DNA of 64,000 nt from Oscillospiraceae bacterium (GTDB taxonomy: Bacteria > Bacillota > Clostridia > Oscillospirales > Ruminococcaceae). Position numbers and translations under genes: made by a program. The stretch lies in the NCBI GenBank assembly GCA_021200775.1, contig JAJQGB010000009.1, positions 268,353 to 332,352 on the forward strand, written 5' to 3'. Shown in pieces: positions 35,377 through 43,770 of this stretch (positions are counted from its first letter, which is position 1; each line of letters begins with the position of its first letter). The notes beneath the pieces are model-generated. The model was not told the origin of the DNA. It did not search any database and saw only the letters and a program-made list of their open reading frames with translations.

Positions 35377-36003
35377 TTGATAGATTTACTTAATACAATT
35401 CTGAAAAATGTACTCACAGCCCTTTACCAGCCGTTCTGGTACGCAGTTTTATTATCCATTCTTTTCATGTTCTTTTATCTCTATGCAAAAGAACACGGAT
35501 GGAAGGAGTCAATCCGGATTTGGACGAGCAGATTTAAAGCCTCATCGTATTTTCGGAGAATTTTTCTTCTTGCATTCTATACGACGATGATTTTGTTTCG
35601 GACGTTGCTTAATAGGGATATGTGGATGAATCCGCTTTCTGATGTGATGGGCGGTTGGTGGCTGTGGGAAGATGGCGAGCTAACGACAGGACCAATAGAA
35701 AACCTGATACTCTTTATTCCGTTCACGGTTTTGCTTTTATGGGCGATAGGCAGCAATGCAGACTTGAAAGGGAAGTTCCTGAAAGATATGAAGGTAACCA
35801 CAGTCCTTTGGCAATCCACTAAGGTTACATTCATTTTCAGCGTGTCAATTGAGTTCCTGCAGCTATTTTTGCGATTAGGAACTTGGCAACTCTCAGACAT
35901 GTTTTATAACACATTAGGTGGATTCCTTGGTGGACTGATATATTGGATTGGATGGAGCGTGAAGCATTGCGGAGATGAACCACCGCTGTACACCAAAATA
36001 TAG
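35377..36003 (+). CDS. VanZ-family membrane protein
   Basis: This about 208-residue protein has four to five membrane segments and the VanZ-type region PIENLILFIPFTVLLLW with SIEFLQLFLRLGTWQLSDMF, in which a Glu and the F-x-L-SD motif are conserved. VanZ-like proteins are linked to teicoplanin tolerance and to surface polysaccharides; the role here is unknown. The start is uncertain: TTG 35377 has AAGGGAG upstream, and GTG 35344 is also open. It ends the recognisable polysaccharide locus. Confidence 0.75.
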   Translation: MIDLLNTILKNVLTALYQPFWYAVLLSILFMFFYLYAKEHGWKESIRIWTSRFKASSYFRRIFLLAFYTTMILFRTLLNRDMWMNPLSDVMGGWWLWEDGELTTGPIENLILFIPFTVLLLWAIGSNADLKGKFLKDMKVTTVLWQSTKVTFIFSVSIEFLQLFLRLGTWQLSDMFYNTLGGFLGGLIYWIGWSVKHCGDEPPLYTKI

Positions 36004-36222
36004 AGCAACACAAAATATCTCATTAACACAACCTGAAATGGTATGAACCATTGTTGCAAACGGTGGTAATAGAAATACGGAACGACCAAACCATAGGTAG
36101 CAAATTAAGAAAGATACCTTGTACCAATGAACCTTATAAAAGAATATAAGCAGACAATACTTTTGATTCTCATTGACTTTTTATCTGCATCTTCAGCTAT
36201 CTGCTGGGAGTATGCTTGCCAC

Positions 36223-36340
36223 CTGTTTGAGTGTGGTTACGATGAAAAACTACTTCTCAAGGGTTTTCAAGAAAGTTGATGGCTACTCGCCAAGTGAACT
36301 CAGAAGACTCTGGATGACCAGAAGCCACAAAGAAAAATAA
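36223..36340 (+). pseudogene. AraC-type regulator remnant (last helix-turn-helix)
   Basis: The frame fragment ECGYDE followed, one base out, by KNYFSRVFKKVDGYSPSELRR is the end of an AraC/XylS DNA-binding domain. The rest of the gene is missing upstream. The stretch 36004-36222 has no supported gene. Confidence 0.65.
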
Positions 36341-36494
36341 ATATCAAAATACCACTGGACATGTGCGAAACTCTATGGTAAACTTAGAACGGATAGCATA
36401 TTTTCAATGTGGGAACGATGGTCGCAACCATAGCGGAAGCCCTACAAGAATAAAAGTCATAAAAATAAAGACAGAATGGGAGTTTAGAAAATCA

Positions 36495-36761
36495 ATGAAA
36501 GAAAGCTTTACCTACAAAATCACAGGAAAGAGAGAAAACAACAAAGCTTTAGCTCTTCTTGCACATGAAGCCGCAAAGTACTCATGCAATATCTATGTAG
36601 CCAAACCCGCTTCGTCACCAAAAGATGCAAAGAGCATTATGTCGTTAATAACAGGTTGCTTCAAAACAGGAGACACACTTGAATTTTCGTTTGACGGTTC
36701 CGATGCGGATGTCGCCGCAAAGAATATAAAAGCGGCGTTGGAAGATTCCATTGGACTCTAA
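36495..36761 (+). CDS. Degenerate HPr-like protein without the active-site histidine
   Basis: The 88-residue product has the length and end pattern of HPr: SPKDAKSIMSLITGC near the middle (HPr: AKSIMGVMSL) and DTLEFSFDGSDADVAAKNI as the last strand and helix. The HARPA site that carries the phosphorylated His is replaced by NNKALALLAHEA. It therefore cannot act as a standard PTS phosphocarrier; a regulatory or Crh-like role is possible, and the Ser of AKSIMS remains. ATG 36495 follows GGGAG. Confidence 0.7.
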   Translation: MKESFTYKITGKRENNKALALLAHEAAKYSCNIYVAKPASSPKDAKSIMSLITGCFKTGDTLEFSFDGSDADVAAKNIKAALEDSIGL

Positions 36762-36782
36762 GTCATAGCGTAAAAAGAAGCT

Positions 36783-36838
36783 CCTGTGGCTTCTCAGAGA
36801 AAACTCTGGGAGCTACAGGGGATTATTTGTTTTTATTG
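36783..36838 (+). terminator. Terminator after the HPr-like gene
   Basis: CCTGT/ACAGG, GCT/AGC and CAGAG/CTCTG form an interrupted long stem, followed by a T-rich run. Confidence 0.7.
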
Positions 36839-37307
36839 TACTCTATGGAAAGTTCCCAATCTCAAGATACTTATCCATATCAACAATCTCTGCCCCGTGC
36901 CAAGCAGGTTGCCCCCACTTGCCAAAACGACAATCGGTTTAAAGGCAGAAATATAAAAGTAATTATTCTGAGAAATAAAGCAGCTACGGTGGTCGATTTA
37001 GACAAGATACAAGTCCGTGGCATAAATAAAGCATAACAGAAGTAACTGCGAAGACCCCGTGTTCATCAAAATTTCAGAAAATAATCCCACATTCGTTGCC
37101 TCTGTGTTGTTGTATTGATTTCGCCCAAGTGATAAAATGGGGAGTAGCAATCTATGTTGCAAAATCGGATTGACATTGCGTTCAAACCATATCGTGGGCT
37201 TTTCTCCCATTCGTCACCCAATGTGCTGGAGAAGCGCAGACGCTATCAGATTTCGAGCGTTACGCTTAATGATATGATGCAATCTGAATTCTATGTGAGG
37301 GATAATT
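36839..37307. other. Intergenic stretch without a supported gene
   Basis: I see no complete gene here. On the minus strand near 36860-36930 a short frame reads FGKWGQPAWHGAEIVDMDKY and may be the tail of a lost gene. A T-rich region near 37110-37140 could hold the promoter of the following SDR gene. Confidence 0.4.
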
Positions 37308-38216
37308 ATGAGTTGGAAATTAGAAGATATACCTGACCTTTCCGGCAAAGTTATGATTGTGACAGGTGCAAACAGCGGTCTGGGCTTTGAGACTGCCAAG
37401 GAGCTTTCTCGCAAAGGCGCAAAAGTTGTGATGGCTTGCCGTAATCCGAAAAAGGTGGAAGCCGCCATGCAAAAGATACGGGACGATGTTCCGAATGCGG
37501 ATTTGGATGCTATGCACTTAGACCTTGCCAGTCAAAAAAGTGTTGCGGATTTTGCAGATCAATTCAAACAGAAATACAGTCGCCTCGATGTTCTCGTCAA
37601 TAATGCGGGAATTATGGCTGCGCCGTATTCTGAAACCGTTGATGGCTTTGAAAATCACTTTGCAACGAACTATCTCGGTCACTTTGCATTGACAGGAAGA
37701 TTGCTCGACCTGTTGGAGGCAACGCCCGGCGCAAGAGTTGTCAGTGTCAGCAGTCTTGCATATTTTTTCGGAAACAAGATAGATTTTGATAATCTGTACT
37801 ATAAAAATAAAAAGGGCTTCGGTAGATGGAGAGCATACGGACGCTCCAAAATGGAAATGCTTTTGTTTGCTTATGAAATGCAACGGCGTCTTACACGCAC
37901 AGGCAAGTCGACAATCTCACTTGCCGCACATCCCGGAATAGCACAGACAAACATAATGCCGGCTCAGGCAAACAACACTTTCACTAAAGGATTCCTGACG
38001 TTTGTAGCGAGCTTTCTGAAGCCTACCATCTATGGTGCAATGCCATTGATTCGTGCGGCTACAGACGAAACTGTCAGAGGAGGCGAATACTTCGGACCAT
38101 CAAAGGGCAGGATGCCTGATGTAGTCAAATCCAATAAAGCGTCGCATAATCTGGATACAGCGAAAAAGTTGTGGGAAGCTTCTGAAACATTAACAGGACT
38201 TCACTATTTGGATTAG
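37308..38216 (+). CDS. Short-chain dehydrogenase/reductase
   Basis: This 302-residue SDR shows the NAD(P)-binding TGANSGLGFETA, the NNAG motif, catalytic Ser in VVSVSSLAYFF and Y-G-R-SK (AYGRSKMEML) as the Tyr-Lys pair. It resembles retinol-dehydrogenase-like or protochlorophyllide-reductase-like members that act on small lipophilic substrates. The start at ATG 37308 follows GAGGG. It stands alone before a terminator. Substrate unknown. Confidence 0.92.
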   Translation: MSWKLEDIPDLSGKVMIVTGANSGLGFETAKELSRKGAKVVMACRNPKKVEAAMQKIRDDVPNADLDAMHLDLASQKSVADFADQFKQKYSRLDVLVNNAGIMAAPYSETVDGFENHFATNYLGHFALTGRLLDLLEATPGARVVSVSSLAYFFGNKIDFDNLYYKNKKGFGRWRAYGRSKMEMLLFAYEMQRRLTRTGKSTISLAAHPGIAQTNIMPAQANNTFTKGFLTFVASFLKPTIYGAMPLIRAATDETVRGGEYFGPSKGRMPDVVKSNKASHNLDTAKKLWEASETLTGLHYLD

Positions 38217-38294
38217 GCTTTTTTCAAACTAAGCTGACCCTGCTGGATATGTGCAAAACTTTATGGAGGTCAAGAAAAAGAATAACATCATCCT

Positions 38295-38334
38295 TCCGAA
38301 AGAGATTCTGAAGTGACTCTCTTTCGGACTTTTT
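38295..38334 (+). terminator. Terminator after the SDR gene
   Basis: TCCGAAAGAGA pairs with TCTCTTTCGGA, followed by TTTTT. Confidence 0.85.
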
Positions 38335-38442
38335 GTGTTGACGGGACAAGATATGCCTTGCACACCCTCAAATTATATGTTATACTTCAATCAGAGCAAC
38401 ATTTGCAGAAAATGTGGATGAAATACCTGATAAGAAAGGAAA

Positions 38443-40422
38443 ATGAATATGCTTTTCAACAGAAAAAAGAAGATTGAGCCAGCTAAAGTAAACAATGCTG
38501 TAAATGACACTGGTAGTAATGATTCCAAGCCTGCTGTAAAAATGGTTAATCCCAATGATCCTTATCGTCTATATGAACAATATATAAAGTACTGGTACGA
38601 TGGTGATCCTGAAACAGCCTACGAGTATGCTTTAAAAGCCGCCAAGGCTGGAGATGAAGATGGGCTTTTAACCTATGGAATACACTACATGGATGGTGAT
38701 GGTGTTGAAGTTGACAAAGAAAAAGCGTTCAACGCCTATAAAATCGGTGCCGAGTTGGGAGGACACGACACCCAGGTTCAGCTTGCCAGATGTTATGAAC
38801 AGGGTGAAGGAACGGAAGTTGACATCGAAAAAGCCATCTATTGGTATGAGGAATCTCTGAAAAAGGAGGATGATTACAGAATCAGAAACAGAATTGAGGA
38901 ACTGCGTGCCCTGACGGATTCCGCTCTTGCCGAAAAATTGGCTGAAAAGAAGGCAAAAGAAGCGGAGGAAGAAAGGAAAAGGCAAGAAGAATTAGATAAT
39001 TATTATAATACCGAAGAAGGGAAGCAGAAGCTATACAATACTTATTTAGCTGGTGCTTTGAAAGGCTATCCCGTATCACAGTTCAGTCTTGGCGTATGTT
39101 GCAGAGAGGGAAGAGGCACCGCTGTTGATAAGGGACAGGCTCTTCGCTGGTTTCAGGTTGCTGCCGTAAATGGGCACTTAGGAGCAATGTATGAACTGGC
39201 CAGATGTTACGAAAACGGTGAAGGCACCGCCGTTAATAAGCCTGTAGCCTTTTACTGGTATTTAAAAGCCGCCAGGGATGGGCACGAGGCTTCCCAGAAC
39301 ATTGTCAAGCAAATATCGCCTGATGAAGCAATCAGTTATTTAAACAGTGTATATGAAGTTGAAAACGAGAAACTGGGCTCAGATGCCAAGAGATTAAAAG
39401 AGCTTATGGAATTCGACTTATATAAGAATGGTGCTGAAAACGGCAATGCAGTTGCAATGAGAAATCTCAGCAAATGTTATGAAGAGGGAATTGGAACCGA
39501 CACCGATATTTCTCAGGCATTTTACTGGCTCAAGAAAGCTGCTGAAGCGGGAGATGTCGATTCACAATATCATTTGGGCTTGTATTACGAGAAAGGCACA
39601 GGTACAGAAAAAGATGAAAATCAGGCGTTTTATTGGTTCAGGACGGCTTCTGAAAACGGGCACATTGACGCCATGTATGAGCTTGCAACCTGCTATGATC
39701 TTGGCACGGGAGTCGCCAAAGATCTGAATCAGGCGTTTTATCTTTACGATCAGCTCTGCCAAAAAGGATACATTCAGGCACAGTACGCCATGTGCTATCT
39801 TATAATGAGTGACCTGACCCCTGAACAAAGGGATAAAGCCGTGTATTGGCTCGAACAGGCTGGTAAGGTGGACTATGAAGATTCGCAAAGTTGGCTTTAC
39901 ACTTTTTATTCATACGGAATGTATAGTTTAAAGCCAGATGAGAAAAAAGCCCTCTATTGGCTGGAAAAGCTTGCAGAGGGCGGAGATATAGAGTCACAGC
40001 GTGAAGCCTACAGGCGTTATAATGAGGGCATAGGAACGGCTGTCAACAAGCAAAAGGCAATTTATTATCTCAGTAAAATAGCCGAAGGCGGAGACATTGA
40101 TGCCCAGATTGATCTGTACAACATGTACAGATCGGGGAAAGAAGGTGTACAGAAGGATGATAAGAAGACATTTTACTGGTGTCAGAAGCTTGCTGAAGAA
40201 GACTTTGAGCAAGCGTACCATAATCTCGCACTGATGTATCTGAAAGGTGAGGGAACCAGCCGGAATGACTATAAAGGCTTTTATTGGGCGAAAAAAGCTG
40301 CAGAGGCAGGGAATGTAAAGGGCATGGAAATGCTGTATAGGCTATATTATGATGGTGTAGGGACAGATGCAGATATGTCGCAGTATCGCTATTGGTATAA
40401 AATGTGGAAACAGAGCAAGTAG
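38443..40422 (+). CDS. Sel1-repeat protein
   Basis: The 659-residue protein is built almost wholly of about fourteen Sel1-like (TPR-type) repeats of about 36 residues with the pattern A-Y-LG-CYE-G-GT--D---AF-W--KAAE-G. A Lys/Glu-rich coiled-coil segment lies at about residues 160-190. No signal peptide or membrane span is seen, so it is likely a cytoplasmic scaffold. Neighbouring repeats are diverged at the DNA level. ATG 38443 and ATG 38449 are both possible behind AAAGGA. Confidence 0.9.
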   Translation: MNMLFNRKKKIEPAKVNNAVNDTGSNDSKPAVKMVNPNDPYRLYEQYIKYWYDGDPETAYEYALKAAKAGDEDGLLTYGIHYMDGDGVEVDKEKAFNAYKIGAELGGHDTQVQLARCYEQGEGTEVDIEKAIYWYEESLKKEDDYRIRNRIEELRALTDSALAEKLAEKKAKEAEEERKRQEELDNYYNTEEGKQKLYNTYLAGALKGYPVSQFSLGVCCREGRGTAVDKGQALRWFQVAAVNGHLGAMYELARCYENGEGTAVNKPVAFYWYLKAARDGHEASQNIVKQISPDEAISYLNSVYEVENEKLGSDAKRLKELMEFDLYKNGAENGNAVAMRNLSKCYEEGIGTDTDISQAFYWLKKAAEAGDVDSQYHLGLYYEKGTGTEKDENQAFYWFRTASENGHIDAMYELATCYDLGTGVAKDLNQAFYLYDQLCQKGYIQAQYAMCYLIMSDLTPEQRDKAVYWLEQAGKVDYEDSQSWLYTFYSYGMYSLKPDEKKALYWLEKLAEGGDIESQREAYRRYNEGIGTAVNKQKAIYYLSKIAEGGDIDAQIDLYNMYRSGKEGVQKDDKKTFYWCQKLAEEDFEQAYHNLALMYLKGEGTSRNDYKGFYWAKKAAEAGNVKGMEMLYRLYYDGVGTDADMSQYRYWYKMWKQSK

Positions 40423-40443
40423 TAATGGCTAGTTGCTGCTCTC

Positions 40444-41403
40444 TCACCACCCCCAATTCCCGAGATACCACCTCACCGTCTCCTTAATTCCGTCCTCAAA
40501 CTTCATCTCCGGCATCCATCCAAGCTCCTCCTGAATCTTCGTCGCATCAATCGCATACCTCAAATCATGCCCTTTGCGGTCGGGAACGAAAGCAATAAGG
40601 CTCTCCGGCTTCGCAAGCTCCCGGCAAATCATCTTCACAACGTCGATATTTCTCATCTCATTGTGCCCGCCGACATTGTAGACCTCGCCGTCTCTGCCTT
40701 TGTGGATAATGAGGTCAATCGCCCGGCAATGGTCTTCGACATAGAGCCAATCCCGGACGTTGAGACCTTCGCCAAAGGCCAGCAGAGGCTTGTCGTTCAG
40801 AGCGTTCATAATCGTGAATGGAATCAGCTTTTCCGGAAACTGATATGGACCATAGTTATTGGAGCAACGGCTGATTGTTACCGGCAAGCCGTAGGTCCTG
40901 TGGTAAGCCAAGACCAGCAGGTCAGCTGAAGCTTTACTCGAACTATACGGACTGCTTGGACGAATCGGGGATTCTTCAGTAAAGAAGAGGTCAGGTCTGT
41001 CAAGAGGCAAGTCTCCATAAACCTCATCTGTCGAGACCTGATGAAATCGAGCAATTCCGTACTTCCGGCAGGCGTCCATCAGGACACTTGTGCCGATAAT
41101 ATTTGTCTGGAGGAAGATTTCGGGATTTTCGATTGAACGGTCAACGTGGCTCTCAGCAGCGAAGTTGACTACAATATCAGGCTTTTCTTCTTCAAAAAGC
41201 TTGTAAACAGCTTCGCGATCGCAGATGTCAGCCTGTATAAACCGAAAAATCGGGTTGTCCATGACAGGTGTCAGCGTCGAGAGATTGCCAGCATAGGTCA
41301 GCTTATCTAAACAGATAATGCGGTAATCGGGGTGAGTCCCCAGCATATGAAATATAAAGTTCGAGCCGATGAATCCGGCTCCACCGGTTACGATTATTGT
41401 CAT
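40444..41403 (-). CDS. rfbB: dTDP-glucose 4,6-dehydratase
   Basis: This 319-residue SDR-type enzyme has VTGGAGFIGSNF, the DKLTYAG segment, ESHVDRSI, STDEVYGDLP (catalytic Thr-Asp-Glu), PYSSSKASAD and SRCSNNYGPYQFPEKLIP. It converts dTDP-glucose to dTDP-4-keto-6-deoxyglucose for rhamnose and other deoxysugars, and probably feeds the polysaccharide locus. ATG 41403 follows AAGGGGA; the frame is open further upstream. It is close behind the polymerase cassette on the minus strand. The other rml genes are not in the window. Confidence 0.93.
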   Translation of the reverse strand: MTIIVTGGAGFIGSNFIFHMLGTHPDYRIICLDKLTYAGNLSTLTPVMDNPIFRFIQADICDREAVYKLFEEEKPDIVVNFAAESHVDRSIENPEIFLQTNIIGTSVLMDACRKYGIARFHQVSTDEVYGDLPLDRPDLFFTEESPIRPSSPYSSSKASADLLVLAYHRTYGLPVTISRCSNNYGPYQFPEKLIPFTIMNALNDKPLLAFGEGLNVRDWLYVEDHCRAIDLIIHKGRDGEVYNVGGHNEMRNIDVVKMICRELAKPESLIAFVPDRKGHDLRYAIDATKIQEELGWMPEMKFEDGIKETVRWYLGNWGW

Positions 41404-41404
41404 G

Positions 41405-41629
41405 TTACTTATCCCCTTCATTCTCATCCCCACAAACTTCAATTTCCTCACTCTTCATCGCTTTCCCTGCTTCCTCCCCAATCCTTTCCGAATGTCCTCT
41501 GAGAGCCTCAAACGGCGCAAAAATCTTCGCCCTGTCCTGCGGAGACATTTTCGGATGCTTTCTGAGAATTTCCTCCGACCAGGGTCGCTCCATGTCGATT
41601 ATATCGTCAAAATTTTCATTCAGATTCAC
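41405..41629 (-). CDS. YolD-like protein
   Basis: This 74-residue protein has the YolD-like core HPKMSPQDRAKIFAPFEALRGH. Such small proteins are encoded directly after Y-family polymerases in clostridia and bacilli and are thought to modulate them. It overlaps the polymerase gene by four bases, so both are translated together. Confidence 0.8.
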   Translation of the reverse strand: MNLNENFDDIIDMERPWSEEILRKHPKMSPQDRAKIFAPFEALRGHSERIGEEAGKAMKSEEIEVCGDENEGDK

Positions 41630-43089
41630 AGCTTGCCCTCCTCGCCAGCCTTGTGCCCGCCAATCTGTCCGTTGCGCTCCCTCATCGTGGCGCCTTCAAG
41701 GAAATTGGTACCTTTCAGAACCGAATTCTTCCCAAACCTCTGCTTGATGCCGACGATGGCGTCCTGCAGATTTTTTTCTTTTTCGAGACGCTCCGTGTCG
41801 GTAAACATATCGACCTGCATGATGCCCGGATCCGGGATGACCCGATTTGCAGTGACGGTAATCCGCCGGACAGTTAAATTTTTGTCTACAATCCTGTCAA
41901 ACAGCCCCACAATCGCATTCTGAAGCTGACTGCCGATGTTCGTCGGACTGTCGAGCCTCGTGCTCCCGTGAGCGGGTTTCGGGACAAGCCTCCCGTAGTG
42001 GTCGGTCTTCGTGTCGCCGATATAGTTGCCCTTATCGCAATTCTCTCTGTCGTAGGCAATGTCGAGCGTGAATGAGTCGGACACAAGACCTTTTGTCGTC
42101 AATTGCAACATCAGGCTGTCGGTCATCTCCTGGACAATGATTCTCGCCTTCTCATACGGATATGGTTCTGAGAGAACCTGCCCTTCGGAGAGACTGTTCG
42201 TCTCCGATTTGTAAGACTTTACCAACTCCATCGTCGTCGGCTCAATTCCCCAGGCGTGGTCGATGAGAATTTCGGCGTCGATTCCGAATTCTTTGTAGAA
42301 CCATTCCTGGTCGTAAATCGACATCCTCGCTAGCTGTCCCATCGTGTAAATCCGCCGTTTTTCGAGCCTTCGGGCGGTGCCTTTGCCAATCCGCCAGAAG
42401 TCAGTGAGTGGAGTGTGGTTCCACAACTTTTCTCTGTAGGAGTGCTCGTCGAGCTCCGCAATCCTGACGCCGTCCTTGTCCGCAGGAACGTGCTTCGCCA
42501 CGATGTCCATTGCAATTTTGGCAAGATACATGTTCGTCCCGATTCCGGCGGTGGCGGTGATTCCCGTTGCATAAAGAACCTCCCGAATCAGCGTCATGCA
42601 GAGCTCGTGGGCGGTCATACCGTAGGTGTGCAGATAGCCGGTTGCGTCGATGAAAACCTCGTCAATCGAGTAGGAGAAAATATCCTCGGGAGCAATATAT
42701 TTCAAATAGATTGAGTAAATCTGCGCCGAGACATCGACGTATCTCGCCATCCGTGGCGGAGCGACAATGTAAGATAATTTAAGATTCGGGTCTTCGGATA
42801 AGCCTACTGAATCAAAACACTCAGTTGTAAACCTGTGTCCCGGAGCCTTGCGAAGTCGCTCAGCATTTACTTCCTGAACTTTTTGCACGACTTCAAAAAG
42901 CCTCGCCCTGCCCGGAATCCCGTAAGCCTTCAGAGAAGGGGAGACCGCCAAGCAAATTGTCTTCTCGGTGCGACTCTGGTCCGCCACCACGAGGTTTGTC
43001 GTCAGCGGGTCAAGGTGCCTGTCCGCACACTCGCAACTGGCATAAAACGATTTCAAGTCTATAGCAAAATATGTTCTTTTCTTGTCCAT
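41626..43089 (-). CDS. Y-family DNA polymerase (UmuC/DinB-like)
   Basis: This 487-residue translesion polymerase has YFAIDLKSFYASCECADR (first catalytic Asp and steric-gate region), YSIDEVFIDATGYL (catalytic Asp-Glu), TATAGIGTNMYLAKIAMD and the helix-hairpin-helix FWRIGKGTARRLEKR. The length and the YolD-like partner match the UvrX/UmuC-type branch often found on Gram-positive mobile elements. A LexA box lies in the promoter region, so it should be induced by DNA damage. Confidence 0.93.
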   Translation of the reverse strand: MDKKRTYFAIDLKSFYASCECADRHLDPLTTNLVVADQSRTEKTICLAVSPSLKAYGIPGRARLFEVVQKVQEVNAERLRKAPGHRFTTECFDSVGLSEDPNLKLSYIVAPPRMARYVDVSAQIYSIYLKYIAPEDIFSYSIDEVFIDATGYLHTYGMTAHELCMTLIREVLYATGITATAGIGTNMYLAKIAMDIVAKHVPADKDGVRIAELDEHSYREKLWNHTPLTDFWRIGKGTARRLEKRRIYTMGQLARMSIYDQEWFYKEFGIDAEILIDHAWGIEPTTMELVKSYKSETNSLSEGQVLSEPYPYEKARIIVQEMTDSLMLQLTTKGLVSDSFTLDIAYDRENCDKGNYIGDTKTDHYGRLVPKPAHGSTRLDSPTNIGSQLQNAIVGLFDRIVDKNLTVRRITVTANRVIPDPGIMQVDMFTDTERLEKEKNLQDAIVGIKQRFGKNSVLKGTNFLEGATMRERNGQIGGHKAGEEGKL

Positions 43090-43110
43090 GCCGTCTCTCC
43101 TTTCTTAGAA

Positions 43111-43404
43111 TCAGCTCGCCACAACTTCCACAAACCATCGCCCGAGCCGTGGCGGAAACGGTGCATGTTCAAAGAACAGTCGCTTCTCTTCTCCCTTGAT
43201 TACCACCGTGTAGCAGTCGCCAGGGAAGCCGAAGCCGACGGTATCAGCCGGTCTGAAGTCCCGAACCTCGTCAATTTTGTACATCCGCCCGTTCGTCCAC
43301 TCTACCGCCTTCGGATGCATGAACCCCGTCGTGTCAATCTCCGAAGTGACCGACACGTAAATTTTTTCATATTTCGGATGCAACGCCCTCGCAGTCGCAT
43401 TCAT
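43111..43404 (-). CDS. Unknown protein, first gene of the SOS cassette
   Basis: This 97-residue protein starts at ATG 43404 behind GGAGGTG. It has no clear membrane segment; notable are IYVSVTSEIDTTGFMHPKAVEW, RPADTVGFGFPGDCYTVVI and a C-terminal PPRLGRWFVE. It lies 22 bp before the polymerase gene behind the LexA-controlled promoter, so it is likely a conserved partner of the polymerase. I do not recognise the family with certainty. Confidence 0.65.
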   Translation of the reverse strand: MNATARALHPKYEKIYVSVTSEIDTTGFMHPKAVEWTNGRMYKIDEVRDFRPADTVGFGFPGDCYTVVIKGEEKRLFFEHAPFPPRLGRWFVEVVAS

Positions 43405-43435
43405 GCCGGTCACCTCCAATTCAATCAGCATTTTA

Positions 43436-43447
43436 GAACTTTCGTTC
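43436..43447. promoter_or_regulatory. LexA (DinR) box
   Basis: GAACTTTCGTTC matches the Gram-positive SOS consensus GAAC-N4-GTTC and lies directly after the -10 of the minus-strand promoter. Confidence 0.8.
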
Positions 43448-43449
43448 CT

Positions 43450-43478
43450 ATTGTAGCACAGGTAGGGGGTTGTGTCAA
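43450..43478 (-). promoter_or_regulatory. Promoter of the SOS polymerase cassette
   Basis: On the minus strand TTGACA (43478-43473) and TACAAT (43455-43450) are 17 bp apart, with the LexA box at the expected transcription start. Confidence 0.85.
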
Positions 43479-43535
43479 GTGGAAAAATCGGGAATCCGGT
43501 CTTGATTTCCCGTTCCCCAAAAAATTTTTTCAAAT

Positions 43536-43572
43536 CCCCCATAAAAAACTCTTGACAAGTCGTTTATGGGGG
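43536..43572. promoter_or_regulatory. Ten-base inverted repeat around the -35 of the surface-protein promoter
   Basis: CCCCCATAAA (43536-43545) and TTTATGGGGG (43563-43572) are perfectly complementary and embrace the -35 hexamer at 43552. Such a dyad is a likely operator for an unknown regulator. Confidence 0.6.
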
Positions 43573-43580
43573 ATTATAAT
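43552..43580 (+). promoter_or_regulatory. Promoter of the beta-helix surface protein
   Basis: TTGACA (43552-43557) and TATAAT (43575-43580) with a 17-bp spacer. Transcription should start near 43587. Confidence 0.85.
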
Positions 43581-43586
43581 TGTAGC

Positions 43587-43770
43587 ATGTGGTGGAAGGG
43601 CAGAAATTGCTTAACCACAGAAACTATTGTGGGGGGGTACTGCCTTCCGACCCGAAATTTTTTCGGGGCTTCCGAAGTCAAAGTGCCCATACCAAACCTC
43701 CGCACTATTAAAACAGGTGCTCGGAGGTTTTTATATTTTCCTCCGAAGTACAACTAAGGAGGAATTTTTT
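43587..43770 (+). promoter_or_regulatory. Structured leader RNA with a G7TAC tract and competing hairpins
   Basis: The leader can fold into a helix of GGAAGGGCAG (43594-43603) with CTGCCTTCC (43640-43648) enclosing a hairpin CCACA/TGTGG (43615-43632) that uses the first two bases of the G7 tract (43631-43637). A second hairpin CCCGAAA/TTTCGGG (43651-43667) and a terminator follow. CGGAGG at 43722 can pair with CCTCCG at 43697 (terminator) or at 43740 (antiterminator), and the latter CCTCC can also pair with the AGGAGG ribosome site. This is the layout of a riboswitch or attenuator; no known class was recognised. Confidence 0.55.
43694..43732 (+). terminator. Leader terminator (attenuator) before the surface protein
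   Basis: AAACCTCCG and CGGAGGTTT form a nine-base stem with a 19-base loop and a T run, 39 bp before the start codon. Confidence 0.7.

Noticed and set aside
38443-40422. Sel1 gene as a DNA tandem repeat
   Set aside because: The repeats are clear in protein but diverged at the DNA level, so it is a normal repeat protein.
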